A stretch of DNA of 44,211 nt, from the NCBI GenBank assembly GCA_022784065.1, contig JALFUO010000055.1, positions 1 through 44,211 of the forward strand, written 5' to 3'. Within the stretch, counting starts at the first letter, position 1. Every line of letters begins with the position of its first letter. Of the stretch, positions 36,977-44,211 are shown piece by piece. A program made the position numbers and the translations under genes. Below the pieces are notes generated by a model. It saw only the letters and a program-made list of their open reading frames with translations. It did not search any database and had not been told where the DNA came from. Source of the DNA: Bacteroidales bacterium. GTDB lineage: Bacteria > Bacteroidota > Bacteroidia > Bacteroidales > Bacteroidaceae.

Positions 36977-39900
36977 TTACTTCTTCAAGAGCTTCACGGC
37001 GCGGAGATCCTTGCCGTCCTTCTTGATCTGCACGATGTAGGTGCCCGTTGCACCGAGGCGGAGCTGCATCTTGCCGTTGCCCGTCATCTGCGCTGCCTTT
37101 GCGGCTACTTCGCGGCCTTCGGCGTTGAATACGCGTACGGAGTAGTTGCCGGCTTCGGCAAAGTCTATAATCACGTCTTCGCCCACGGTGTACGTGCGCA
37201 TGCTGCCGATTTCATTCTTAGCGATGCCGCTTTCGCCGCCTGCCACCTTGATTACCTGGAAGGTGCGCTGGTCGGAACCGAGCGAGTTAGCCAGCGTGAG
37301 GGTTACGGTGTAGTCGCCGCCCTTGGCGTAGCTAACCTTTGCGCTACCGCTTTGGTCGTTGCCCGCCAGCGGAGTGAGCATGCCCTTCTTGGCTTTCCAT
37401 GTGGGCTGGGTCACTACGGGGAATGCCGTTCCGATAACGAACGGGCAGCCGGATGTGGGCTCTGCCTCAATCCAACCGAATGCGCCCTGACCTTCGCTGC
37501 CGGTGGCGGCGTATTCGTGCATACCTGCCTTGACGCCTGCCTTGCTGCCTACAGAAGCAAAGGTGTAGTCGGCTGCGGTGGCATCTTCAAGATCCCAGTA
37601 AGAAATGACATTGGAGGGCAGGGCTGCCTTGTTGAGGTCGCCCATAGAGGCCTTGACCTCTGCATCGGTGAGCACGCCGTCCCAGATGGCGAAGTTGTCG
37701 ACAACGCCGTCGATACCGCTACGGCCGTGGGCATCGCCGCCGACAGATACAACCTGACCGTTGGTAATGTTGTAAACGTTCTTTTCATACCCAGGAGTCG
37801 TGGTGCTGGCACCAGTCGTAGAACGCTTCCAACTCGTGACGGTCTGCTTCACGCCGTTTACGTAGAAGTCGCTACGGAAGGCGCCGGAGGTGTTGTAGTC
37901 GAACGTATAGGCGAGGTGTACCCAGTTGCCTACGGGGATCTTTGTGTTACCGTAGGTATATTGGAGCTCGTTGTTGCTCGATGCGTCCGTGCCGCGGAAG
38001 GTGTAGCAACCGATAGAGCCGTCGGAGGAGAGGTTGTTCCAAATCCAGCCCCAGTCGGTCTTAGGCCATGAATCTACCTTGTTGGCCACGGCGAGGAGTT
38101 GCGTTTCGCCCTCGGCGAGCTTGTTTATTTTGAGCCAGAAGGATACGGAGAACGACTTCGCGCCCACAAGACCGAGGTCAGCGCATTTTGCGCCGAAACG
38201 CTTCTCGTTGAGGTTCAAGCCCTGCGAACCTGCGCCGTCAGCCTTGCGGCCGGTGTAGGCCAGGGCGATTTCATCGTCGGCTTTTACTTCGATGTCGGCT
38301 TCCTTGCCATTGGCGGTGAGGCTAAGGATTTTCGGGAGTGCGCCCACGCCCTCGCTGGTAATCTGAACGAAGCTGCCGTATTCGCGGAGCTGCATCTCGC
38401 GGTTGCCTGCGCTGTTGTACACGTTGCCGTTGAGCTTCAGCGTGTAGCTGCCGATATTGGCAAGGCCGTTTACCGTTACGCTTACGCCTGTTTCCTCAAA
38501 GAGCTTCGTGCCGTTGCCGTCGAAGAGCTGCCATGTGCCCGGTTCGTGGTTCGGGTCTACATACGACATTTCGAACGATTCGTTGGGCTTAATCGTGTTC
38601 TTGCTGATTTGGATATCGTCGCTGTAAATGTACGTGCCTGCATTGTGGTACTCGCCCCAGGCAATCTCGGAGTCGCTCTTGTGGTCGAGGGCAACGGCTG
38701 CCACGCCGAAGCGTACCTTAATCGAGCCCGTGCCTTTGGAGAAGTCGAGGGGCACATTGTAATACAGGCCTGCCCAAGAGGTAGTGAGGCCCATGAAGAC
38801 GGGGTCGCAACCTTCTTGCTGTGCATAGAGTTTGAAGAATGCCGTGTTCACGTCGAGGTTGTAGCAGGGCGTGCCGGCGGGCTTGCTGTTGGGCATGTTG
38901 AAGATAATCTTGCCGTCTACGCCTTCCTTGCTGAATGCCAGCACCTTGCTGGAAGCGATAACCGGACTGGCGGGCGTTGCGCTGGTGCCGCGCACGATAG
39001 AGAACTCGCCGAGGTTGAGGTCGAGGTTTTCAGCGCTCGTGAAGTGCAGGGCAACGAGGGCAACGGTCTTGCCTGCCAACTCGCCGCCTACGGTGAACTG
39101 GCGCTCTACCCAAGCGTCCTCATCGGCTTCGTCGTTGGCTGCGAGGAGGTTCATGCCGCTCTCGTTGATAGCCACGCTCTCATTGCCGAGTGCGGTGAGC
39201 ACGAGGTTCATGCCGGCCTTACCGCTGTTGAGCTTGTAGCGCACGGTAATCACGTCGCCGCTCTGCAAGGCGTATTCCGTCTTGAAGAGGTGGAGGTATT
39301 CGTCGGCTGCCGTGCCGAAAATGCGAAGGCAGGAACCGCCTACGTAGGCATTGTCCCACACAAATTCTGCGTCCAGTCCGCTGGCGGGCACGTCGGAAGC
39401 GTTGCGGCCGAGGAGCTTAGAGGCAAACCACCAGCGCCATGTGGGCAGATAGTCCTGCACGCCGACGTTGTACCAAGGACGGTCGTTTTGCTGCACGCCC
39501 TGCCAGTTGAAGAAGGTACCGTTACCGAGGTTGAAGTAAGAGATGAACGGTTCTTCGCTCAAATCCCATTTCAGCGAGCTGCGGGCGGTCATGAACGACG
39601 ACATGCCGTGGAAGGTGAAGTTGTCGGCATTATATTTCATCGAATTGCTCACAGCAGGGCAGTTGGCTGGGTTGCGCGTACCGCCGGTAAACCAGCGTTC
39701 GGTACGGAGCAGGTAGGTGCGCTGCTTCACGTCGGCAGCACTACCCTTTTCGCCACGGCTTTCCCAGAACATATTGGTGGAGTGCGCGCCCCAAAGACCG
39801 ATAGAAATGGCATAGTCTTTGAGCAAAGGCCAGTTGTTCGTGCCAGGCTGTGCGCCCTGCATGTTCACGCCGGCGTAGAGGTCGAGCGGGTCGCGGTTGA

Positions 39901-40738
39901 TGCTCTGCGCCTTCGTCACGGAAGAGCTGAGCAACGAGGCGGAGTTCCAGTTGTAGTTAAAGAAGAGCGAGGTGCGGATATTGTCGCCGTCGCCGAAGGT
40001 CTTTTCGTTGTGCGAAGCCAAGCCGCGGTCGAACGAGATCGTACCGTTGTCGTTCGTGCCGTCGTACCAGATGTTTTCAAACAAAGGATTGGTCTCGCGC
40101 ATCTTCTTCACGAGGGCAGCGTGGAAAGGAAAGAGTTTTTGCTGCACGGCATAGCCGCCCGAGAACTCCGAGTTGTAGCCCATGCCGTCCACGCCGTAAT
40201 AAGTGTGGAACTGCGCCACCTTTTCAGCACCTACGGCTGCGATATTTGTCAATATCGTGCCCCAGCCGTTGGTGGTCAAGCTGCCGTAAGGAATGCCGGC
40301 AACGCCCGAAACGGGCACGCCGTTCTTGTGCGCCACGTCGAGGAATGCGCCGGGCACGCGGCCGAGCGGAGCCGTCCAGTTGCCCCAGTGCGTCACGTAG
40401 GGCCACATGGTGAATACCTCAGAGTCGAACACGCCGTCGGGCAGCGCGTTGCCGAAACTGTTGTTCACTGGAATCCAAGCCAAGAGCTTCTTGTCGTTGG
40501 CTTCGGTGAGGCCGAGGCGCACCTGCGTAGCAGTGTTGCGGAAGCGTTCGCGGGGCTTCACGCGGGAGATGAAGAAGTTGTCGTCTTCACTCACTTGCGA
40601 GCCTACGCTCCAAGCGTTGAGCGTTTGGTCGAACTTGTCGCTGCTCGTGCCCCAGGTGATGTACCCTTCTTGCAGCTGCTGTGCGGAAGCACCGAGTGCA
40701 AAAGCGGTCATCGCAGAAACGAGGACAATTTTTTTCAT
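36977..40738 (-). CDS. GH85 endo-beta-N-acetylglucosaminidase with LamG and sorting-type C terminus
   Basis: This exported enzyme would cut the chitobiose core of N-glycans. The 1253 residues start with a signal peptide (ending ASAQ at 20). The GH85 barrel spans about 25-420 and has MWPYVTHWGNW, FLDVAHKNGVPVSG and the catalytic N-x-E pair N189/E191 in GMGYNSEF. A beta-sandwich follows (about 430-600), then other beta domains, a concanavalin/LamG domain at about 840-1030 (SFSVSFWLKINK, GVVDNFAIWDG), an Ig/PKD-like part, and a C-terminal 60-70 residues (GNYSVRVFNAEGREVA ... GTYIVQIKKDGK) that fit the type IX secretion sorting domain. A promoter lies at 40936-40968. Endoglycosidase activity is inferred from the family. 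Confidence 0.88.
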   Translation of the reverse strand: MKKIVLVSAMTAFALGASAQQLQEGYITWGTSSDKFDQTLNAWSVGSQVSEDDNFFISRVKPRERFRNTATQVRLGLTEANDKKLLAWIPVNNSFGNALPDGVFDSEVFTMWPYVTHWGNWTAPLGRVPGAFLDVAHKNGVPVSGVAGIPYGSLTTNGWGTILTNIAAVGAEKVAQFHTYYGVDGMGYNSEFSGGYAVQQKLFPFHAALVKKMRETNPLFENIWYDGTNDNGTISFDRGLASHNEKTFGDGDNIRTSLFFNYNWNSASLLSSSVTKAQSINRDPLDLYAGVNMQGAQPGTNNWPLLKDYAISIGLWGAHSTNMFWESRGEKGSAADVKQRTYLLRTERWFTGGTRNPANCPAVSNSMKYNADNFTFHGMSSFMTARSSLKWDLSEEPFISYFNLGNGTFFNWQGVQQNDRPWYNVGVQDYLPTWRWWFASKLLGRNASDVPASGLDAEFVWDNAYVGGSCLRIFGTAADEYLHLFKTEYALQSGDVITVRYKLNSGKAGMNLVLTALGNESVAINESGMNLLAANDEADEDAWVERQFTVGGELAGKTVALVALHFTSAENLDLNLGEFSIVRGTSATPASPVIASSKVLAFSKEGVDGKIIFNMPNSKPAGTPCYNLDVNTAFFKLYAQQEGCDPVFMGLTTSWAGLYYNVPLDFSKGTGSIKVRFGVAAVALDHKSDSEIAWGEYHNAGTYIYSDDIQISKNTIKPNESFEMSYVDPNHEPGTWQLFDGNGTKLFEETGVSVTVNGLANIGSYTLKLNGNVYNSAGNREMQLREYGSFVQITSEGVGALPKILSLTANGKEADIEVKADDEIALAYTGRKADGAGSQGLNLNEKRFGAKCADLGLVGAKSFSVSFWLKINKLAEGETQLLAVANKVDSWPKTDWGWIWNNLSSDGSIGCYTFRGTDASSNNELQYTYGNTKIPVGNWVHLAYTFDYNTSGAFRSDFYVNGVKQTVTSWKRSTTGASTTTPGYEKNVYNITNGQVVSVGGDAHGRSGIDGVVDNFAIWDGVLTDAEVKASMGDLNKAALPSNVISYWDLEDATAADYTFASVGSKAGVKAGMHEYAATGSEGQGAFGWIEAEPTSGCPFVIGTAFPVVTQPTWKAKKGMLTPLAGNDQSGSAKVSYAKGGDYTVTLTLANSLGSDQRTFQVIKVAGGESGIAKNEIGSMRTYTVGEDVIIDFAEAGNYSVRVFNAEGREVAAKAAQMTGNGKMQLRLGATGTYIVQIKKDGKDLRAVKLLKK

Positions 40739-40935
40739 AAAGGTTATAGATTAAGGTTGATAAAAAAGAATTTTCAAAGTCTAACGAGTAGGATTTGTGC
40801 CGAACGGGTCTTATTGCCAATTTCCTAAAAGGGGTTGATGCTTTGAAGGGCTTGGGTATTGGATATTGTATATGGTTTTCGCGATGATGTCCCCCAGAAG
40901 GGGGCATTAAGCACTGAGCCGCAGCCCATATTGTG

Positions 40936-40968
40936 CAAAGATAGTACATTTTTATCCCCATCACACAA
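40936..40968 (-). promoter_or_regulatory. Promoter of the GH85 gene
   Basis: On the minus strand TATCTTTG (40943-40936) is the canonical -7 box; a TTG lies 22 bp upstream, slightly more than the usual 19-21. The leader would be about 190 bases. Confidence 0.55.
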
Positions 40969-41029
40969 TATCTTATAAGAAAACTCAAAAAATACGCCAT
41001 TGATTGAAACATCGAGGCCTCACGAGTAG

Positions 41030-41049
41030 GGGCGTTTTGCAAAACGCCC
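41030..41049. repeat. 20-bp perfect palindrome between GH92 and GH85
   Basis: GGGCGTTTTGCAAAACGCCC, preceded by GTAG, 123 bp beyond the GH92 stop codon. Confidence 0.75.
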
Positions 41050-41082
41050 GGTTGATGGTTGGGGCGTATTTGAATTTTCCAT

Positions 41083-41125
41083 GCGGCGCATAGGGCGGGC
41101 GTATGCAATGCGCCCTATGCGCCGC
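41083..41125. repeat. Long hairpin downstream of the GH92 gene
   Basis: GCGGCGCATAGGGCG and CGCCCTATGCGCCGC form a perfect 15-bp stem around a 13-base loop. A third copy of GCGCCCTAT lies at 41133-41141. It may shield or end the GH92 transcript, though no T tract follows on the minus strand. Confidence 0.65.
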
Positions 41126-41171
41126 TCCGCGTGCGCCCTATGAGCGGGCCGCTTTTTTATTTTGCGTCCAA

Positions 41172-43520
41172 TTAATCCTTTGTCATCGAATACGGCTTGG
41201 CGGCGGCGTTCAGCCCGCGCTTGCGGTTGGGCTTGTCGCTCATCTCGAAGTCGAGGGTGCAGCCTTCGGCGAGGGTGGAGTGCGAGATGTAGAGTTTGTC
41301 GTAGGGCTGGCCGTTCACGCGCAGGCTCTTCACGTAGCGGCGGCGGTCGCTCGCGCCCTCGGCGCGGATAACCACTTTGCGGCCATTGGGCAGCGTGATG
41401 CTCATGAAAGGCAGATAGGGCGCACCCAAGACGTACTGGTCGCTGCCGGGACAGACGGGATAGAAGCCCATGGCGGAGAAGATGTACCATGCCGACATCT
41501 GCCCGCAGTCGTCATTGCCGCCCAAGCCGCGTATGTCGCTGCGGTACATGCGGTTCATGATGGTGCGCACCCAGTGCTGCGTCTTCCAAGGTTCGGCTGT
41601 CCAGGCATATAGATAAGGAATGTGGTGGCTCGGTTCGTTGCCGTGCACATAGCCGCCCACCAGGCAGTCGGCAGTGATGTCTTCGTTGTCTTTGTAATAC
41701 TTTTCAGGCAAATCCATGCTGAAGAGTTCGTCGAGGCGCTGGCGGAACACTTTTTCGCCGCCCATCATGCGCATCATGCCAAAGACGTCGTGGGGCACGT
41801 GGAAAGAGAAGTTCCAAGAGTTGCCCTCGATAAAGCCTTCGTTGTAAGTTTGATAAGGGTCCATGCCTTCCTTAAACTGTCCGTCGGCATAGCGCGGGCA
41901 GGCGAAGCCCGACTGGGGATTATAGACGTTGCGATAGGAAAGCGCGCGCTTGGCAAACTCCTCTGCGGCCGCCGTCTCCCCCGCAGCCTTTGCGGCGGCA
42001 TAGATGGCCCAATCGTCGTAAGCATATTCCAAAGTGTTGGAAGCCGCCGTGGCATCGCGGTCGTAGGGCACATAGCCAAGTTGCCTGTATGCTTCGATGC
42101 CGGGCATCCGCTTGCTGTTGGCCGTGGCTGTCATGGCTTCGAGCGCGGCGCGGCGGTCGATGTCGGCGCCTTTGGCCAGCGCGTCTGCCAAAACGCTCAC
42201 AGCGTGATAGCCCGTCATGCACCAGCCCTCATTGCCCATCAAACTCCAAACGGGCAGCAGGCGATGCACGCTTTGCTGCTGATGTGCGAGCATAGAGCGC
42301 ACCATATCGGCGTTTTGCTTGGGTTTCAATAATGCCAGCAGGGGGTGCAGGGCGCGGTAGGTGTCCCAAAGCGAGAAGATGGTATAATTGTCGAAGCCCT
42401 CGGCTACGTGGACGTTGCCGTCGAGCCCGCGATAGCGGCGGTCGGTGTCCATGTAGATGCTGGGGTTGATCATAGTGTGATAGAGCGAGGTGTAGAGCAT
42501 TTGCTTCTGGCTGTCGGTGCCTGCGCAGTCGATGGCGGCGAGTTCGGCGTCCCACTGCCGGCGCGTCTGCTCGCACAGCGCGTCGAAATCCTTGCCTGCC
42601 GCCTCTGCGTGCAGGTTGCGCAGCGCGCCCTCGGTGCTGACTGCCGAAAGGGCGACTTTCAGAGTAAGTTCGTTGGAGGAAGCGTTGTCGAAGTTGAAAT
42701 AAGCTACCACGTTGCGCCCCGCCATTTCGGGGAAGTCATGGTAAAGGTCGAACCGCCGCCAAAAGCCCTGGTAGTCTGCTTTTTTCCGGTCATGATAGCC
42801 ATAGCTTTTGAGCGGTTTGCTCAGGGCGATGGCAAAGTACGTATAGTTGCACCGCGCCCAGCCGCTGGTGATGCGGTAGCCCGTGAGTAGCGTGTCGTTC
42901 TCCACGCGGAGGCTGCTCCAGAGCACCTTGCCGTCGTAGTTGTAGATGCCGTGGCCGAGGTCGAGGATAAACCGCGCCTCTTGCTGGCTTCCTGGGAATG
43001 TGTAGCGATGAATGCCCACGTGCTGCGTGGCGGTGAGCTGCACTCGGATGCTGTCGTCGGAAAGCATTATTTCATAATAACCGGCCTTAGCTTTCTCGGA
43101 CGTATGGGAGAAGCGCGAGCGATAGCCGTCTTCTGGGCGGTTGGCGGTGCCGGGATTGAGCCTGAGGCTACCCGTCTGGGGCTGTATGAGTATATCGCCG
43201 AGGTCGGAATGGCCCGTGCCGCTCAAATGGGTGTGGCTGAAGCCCACGATAGTGTTGTCCTCGTAGCGATAGCCGGCGCAGTAATCGTAGGCTCGGGGCT
43301 GGTAACGTCCGTTGACGTTGTGCGGTATCGTGTCGGTGTCGGGACTAAGCTGCACTGCGCCGAAAGGGGCGCAGGCTCCGGGAAAGGTGTGCCCCATGCC
43401 GGCCGTGCCGATAAGCGGGTTTACCCAATCGGAGAGGCGATGCCGCTCGCTTTGGCTATGGACGGGAATAAAAGTGAAAAGGGCAAGTGTGGCAATCAGG
43501 GCGGGCTTTAATAGGTTCAT
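41172..43520 (-). CDS. GH92 alpha-mannosidase
   Basis: GH92 enzymes are calcium-dependent exo-alpha-mannosidases that trim mannose, usually alpha-1,2 or alpha-1,3 linked, from N-glycans. The 782 residues begin with a signal peptide (ending VHSQS at 24). The family N-terminal NPLIGTAGMGHTFPGACAPFGAVQLSPD follows, then the (alpha/alpha)6 barrel with EGNSWNFSFHVPHD, where the glutamate is the expected acid, and GLGGNDDCGQMSAWYIFSAMG, where the aspartates act as base. No lipobox is seen, so the protein is probably periplasmic. A -7 box is at 43658-43665. It is upstream of and codirectional with the GH85 gene. Confidence 0.93.
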   Translation of the reverse strand: MNLLKPALIATLALFTFIPVHSQSERHRLSDWVNPLIGTAGMGHTFPGACAPFGAVQLSPDTDTIPHNVNGRYQPRAYDYCAGYRYEDNTIVGFSHTHLSGTGHSDLGDILIQPQTGSLRLNPGTANRPEDGYRSRFSHTSEKAKAGYYEIMLSDDSIRVQLTATQHVGIHRYTFPGSQQEARFILDLGHGIYNYDGKVLWSSLRVENDTLLTGYRITSGWARCNYTYFAIALSKPLKSYGYHDRKKADYQGFWRRFDLYHDFPEMAGRNVVAYFNFDNASSNELTLKVALSAVSTEGALRNLHAEAAGKDFDALCEQTRRQWDAELAAIDCAGTDSQKQMLYTSLYHTMINPSIYMDTDRRYRGLDGNVHVAEGFDNYTIFSLWDTYRALHPLLALLKPKQNADMVRSMLAHQQQSVHRLLPVWSLMGNEGWCMTGYHAVSVLADALAKGADIDRRAALEAMTATANSKRMPGIEAYRQLGYVPYDRDATAASNTLEYAYDDWAIYAAAKAAGETAAAEEFAKRALSYRNVYNPQSGFACPRYADGQFKEGMDPYQTYNEGFIEGNSWNFSFHVPHDVFGMMRMMGGEKVFRQRLDELFSMDLPEKYYKDNEDITADCLVGGYVHGNEPSHHIPYLYAWTAEPWKTQHWVRTIMNRMYRSDIRGLGGNDDCGQMSAWYIFSAMGFYPVCPGSDQYVLGAPYLPFMSITLPNGRKVVIRAEGASDRRRYVKSLRVNGQPYDKLYISHSTLAEGCTLDFEMSDKPNRKRGLNAAAKPYSMTKD

Positions 43521-43657
43521 AAGGCTGGGAGGTTGGGAAATGTAAGGAATAAATGATGATATATTAGTTGACGGGTATAGGATTTTGTTATTTTGACGAC
43601 AACTTAGACAAATTCTTAAAAGTGCAAATGTATCGGCAAGGTGACTATTTGACTTTG

Positions 43658-43665
43658 CAAAGATA
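43658..43665 (-). promoter_or_regulatory. Candidate -7 box for the GH92 gene
   Basis: On the minus strand TATCTTTG is canonical, 138 bp before the start codon. A second match, TACATTTG, lies closer at 43625-43632. Neither has a clear -33 partner. Confidence 0.45.
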
Positions 43666-43932
43666 CAACAAGAACTGAATATTTACTTTTAACTTTTGAG
43701 AAAACACGCCCGACTTACACAAACGTGGAGTTTCTTGCCGCGCCTTGGAAAAGGCTGAATATGTTTCCTCGCGCGCGCGTTACGCATTTTTTTGCCCGAA
43801 AAACCCTTCAACCCAGCACTAACTCACATAACCGTCTGTAATCAAACGCGTTGCGAATGTATAGTTTGCACCTCAAACCCGTCACTAATGATGGGTTGCG
43901 TCTTGACTTGAAATTGGTTGTATTTAATTGAA

Positions 43933-44025
43933 CGTTTGTGCAAGGCGAGCGCAGAGGCCAAGCTTGCTTGGACTATGCCGAGCCGCCGCCGAAGGTGCAT
44001 GGAAATGAACCAATTTGCACAAACG
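43933..44025 (+). repeat. 93-bp element with 11-bp terminal inverted repeats
   Basis: CGTTTGTGCAA (43933-43943) and TTGCACAAACG (44015-44025) are exact inverted ends. The interior is almost the same as 25141-25222. It is too short to code for a protein, and resembles a miniature inverted-repeat element or a mobile leader. Any gene to its right lies beyond the window. Confidence 0.8.
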
Positions 44026-44039
44026 CCCGGTAAATGATT

Positions 44040-44209
44040 GGGGCGGGCTGTAAGCCCAAATGTTGCCCATAGCCCAGGGCAGCGCCCTGGGGGAACGTGG
44101 ACCGCGATTGATACATTCGGCATTTTTGCGCCGGCGCAAAAATGCCACGCGCCGTAAGCGCGTAACCCATTAATGCCCTTAACGCCCAACGGGGCGTTGC
44201 CCCTCATAA
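44040..44209. repeat. Cluster of short palindromic modules (right copy, inverted)
   Basis: The same modules as 321-481 in reverse order and orientation: GGGCTGTAAGCCC, CCCAGGGCAGCGCCCTGGG, GGCATTTTTGCGCC with GGCGCAAAAATGCC, ACGCGCCGTAAGCGCGT and GGGGCGTTGCCCC. Loop bases differ between the copies while stems are kept, which suggests selection for structure. Confidence 0.8.
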
Positions 44210-44211
44210 TG

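Larger units (their letters stand above)
40739..41171. other. Intergenic region between GH92 and GH85 genes
   Basis: About 430 bp. It holds the GH85 promoter (40936-40968), one 20-bp palindrome (41030-41049) and a long hairpin (41083-41125). No gene is credible. Confidence 0.7.
43521..44211. other. Intergenic right edge, promoter and repeats only
   Basis: No gene is credible in these 690 bp. It holds -7 boxes for GH92, a 93-bp element (43933-44025) and the inverted palindrome cluster (44040-44209). Part of 43680-43920 shows nothing recognisable. Confidence 0.6.

Noticed and set aside
38099-40828. 909-residue open frame opposite the GH85 gene
   Set aside because: Same reasoning: complement of an identified gene, with no recognisable motifs and no start signals.

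Overview
The window looks like chromosomal DNA from a high-GC member of the Bacteroidales, probably Prevotellaceae-like. The evidence is: Bacteroidetes-type -7 promoter boxes (TAnnTTTG) upstream of several genes; few Shine-Dalgarno sequences and AT-rich leaders before start codons; SusCD-era style lipoproteins with BACON-like and FN3-like domains; glycan-degrading GH2, GH85 and GH92 enzymes; a C-terminal domain resembling the type IX secretion sorting signal; and the gene order parA-parB-DUF5683-lytic transglycosylase-RelA/SpoT followed by surE-lpxB. The species cannot be fixed from sequence alone.

Layout. 1-706 has no gene: it holds a cluster of short palindromes and a stray 34-bp copy of the 3' end of pepD. 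707-5373 carries pepD and a flippase-like membrane protein (minus strand), then ksgA and rfbB (plus strand). 5574-12351 carries a small lipoprotein, a large secreted GH2 beta-galactosidase with an added N-terminal beta-trefoil-like region, an RsmF-type rRNA methyltransferase and prmA. 12470-15444 has a secreted alkaline phosphatase, an AT-richer orphan gene resembling the kinase domain of polyvalent mobile-element proteins, and a small heat shock protein with an unusual cysteine-bearing insertion. 15537-20488 (minus) has a sugar nucleotidyltransferase, tRNA-Arg(CCG), a BACON lipoprotein and an LptD-like outer-membrane protein; an exact 13-unit 8-bp tandem array separates the last two.

20489-21193 is a non-coding region with four 17-bp palindromes at an exact 21-bp period, enclosed by a 15-bp inverted repeat, followed by the promoter of parA. 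21194-27548 is parA, parB, DUF5683, mltD-like and the bifunctional (p)ppGpp enzyme. 27679-30972 (minus) has a reverse-order rubrerythrin, tilS, a radical SAM protein and rplS. 31174-36805 (plus) has surE, lpxB, a compact three-gene DUF3791/DUF3990 cassette that looks like a toxin-antitoxin-type insertion, marC, an HD hydrolase, a ZIP metal transporter and udk. 36977-43520 (minus) has a GH85 endo-beta-N-acetylglucosaminidase with a sorting-type C terminus, and upstream of it a GH92 alpha-mannosidase; together these suggest attack on high-mannose N-glycans. 43521-44211 is non-coding and repeat-rich.

Most genes are housekeeping or envelope functions. The less explained material is (a) the DUF3791-DUF3990-small protein cassette at 33154-34099, (b) the orphan polyvalent-type kinase at 13921-14733, (c) the iteron-like array before parAB, and (d) several families of short structured repeats, including a 20-bp perfect palindrome present six times and a ~93-bp element with 11-bp terminal inverted repeats that sits just before the RelA/SpoT start codon and again at the right edge.
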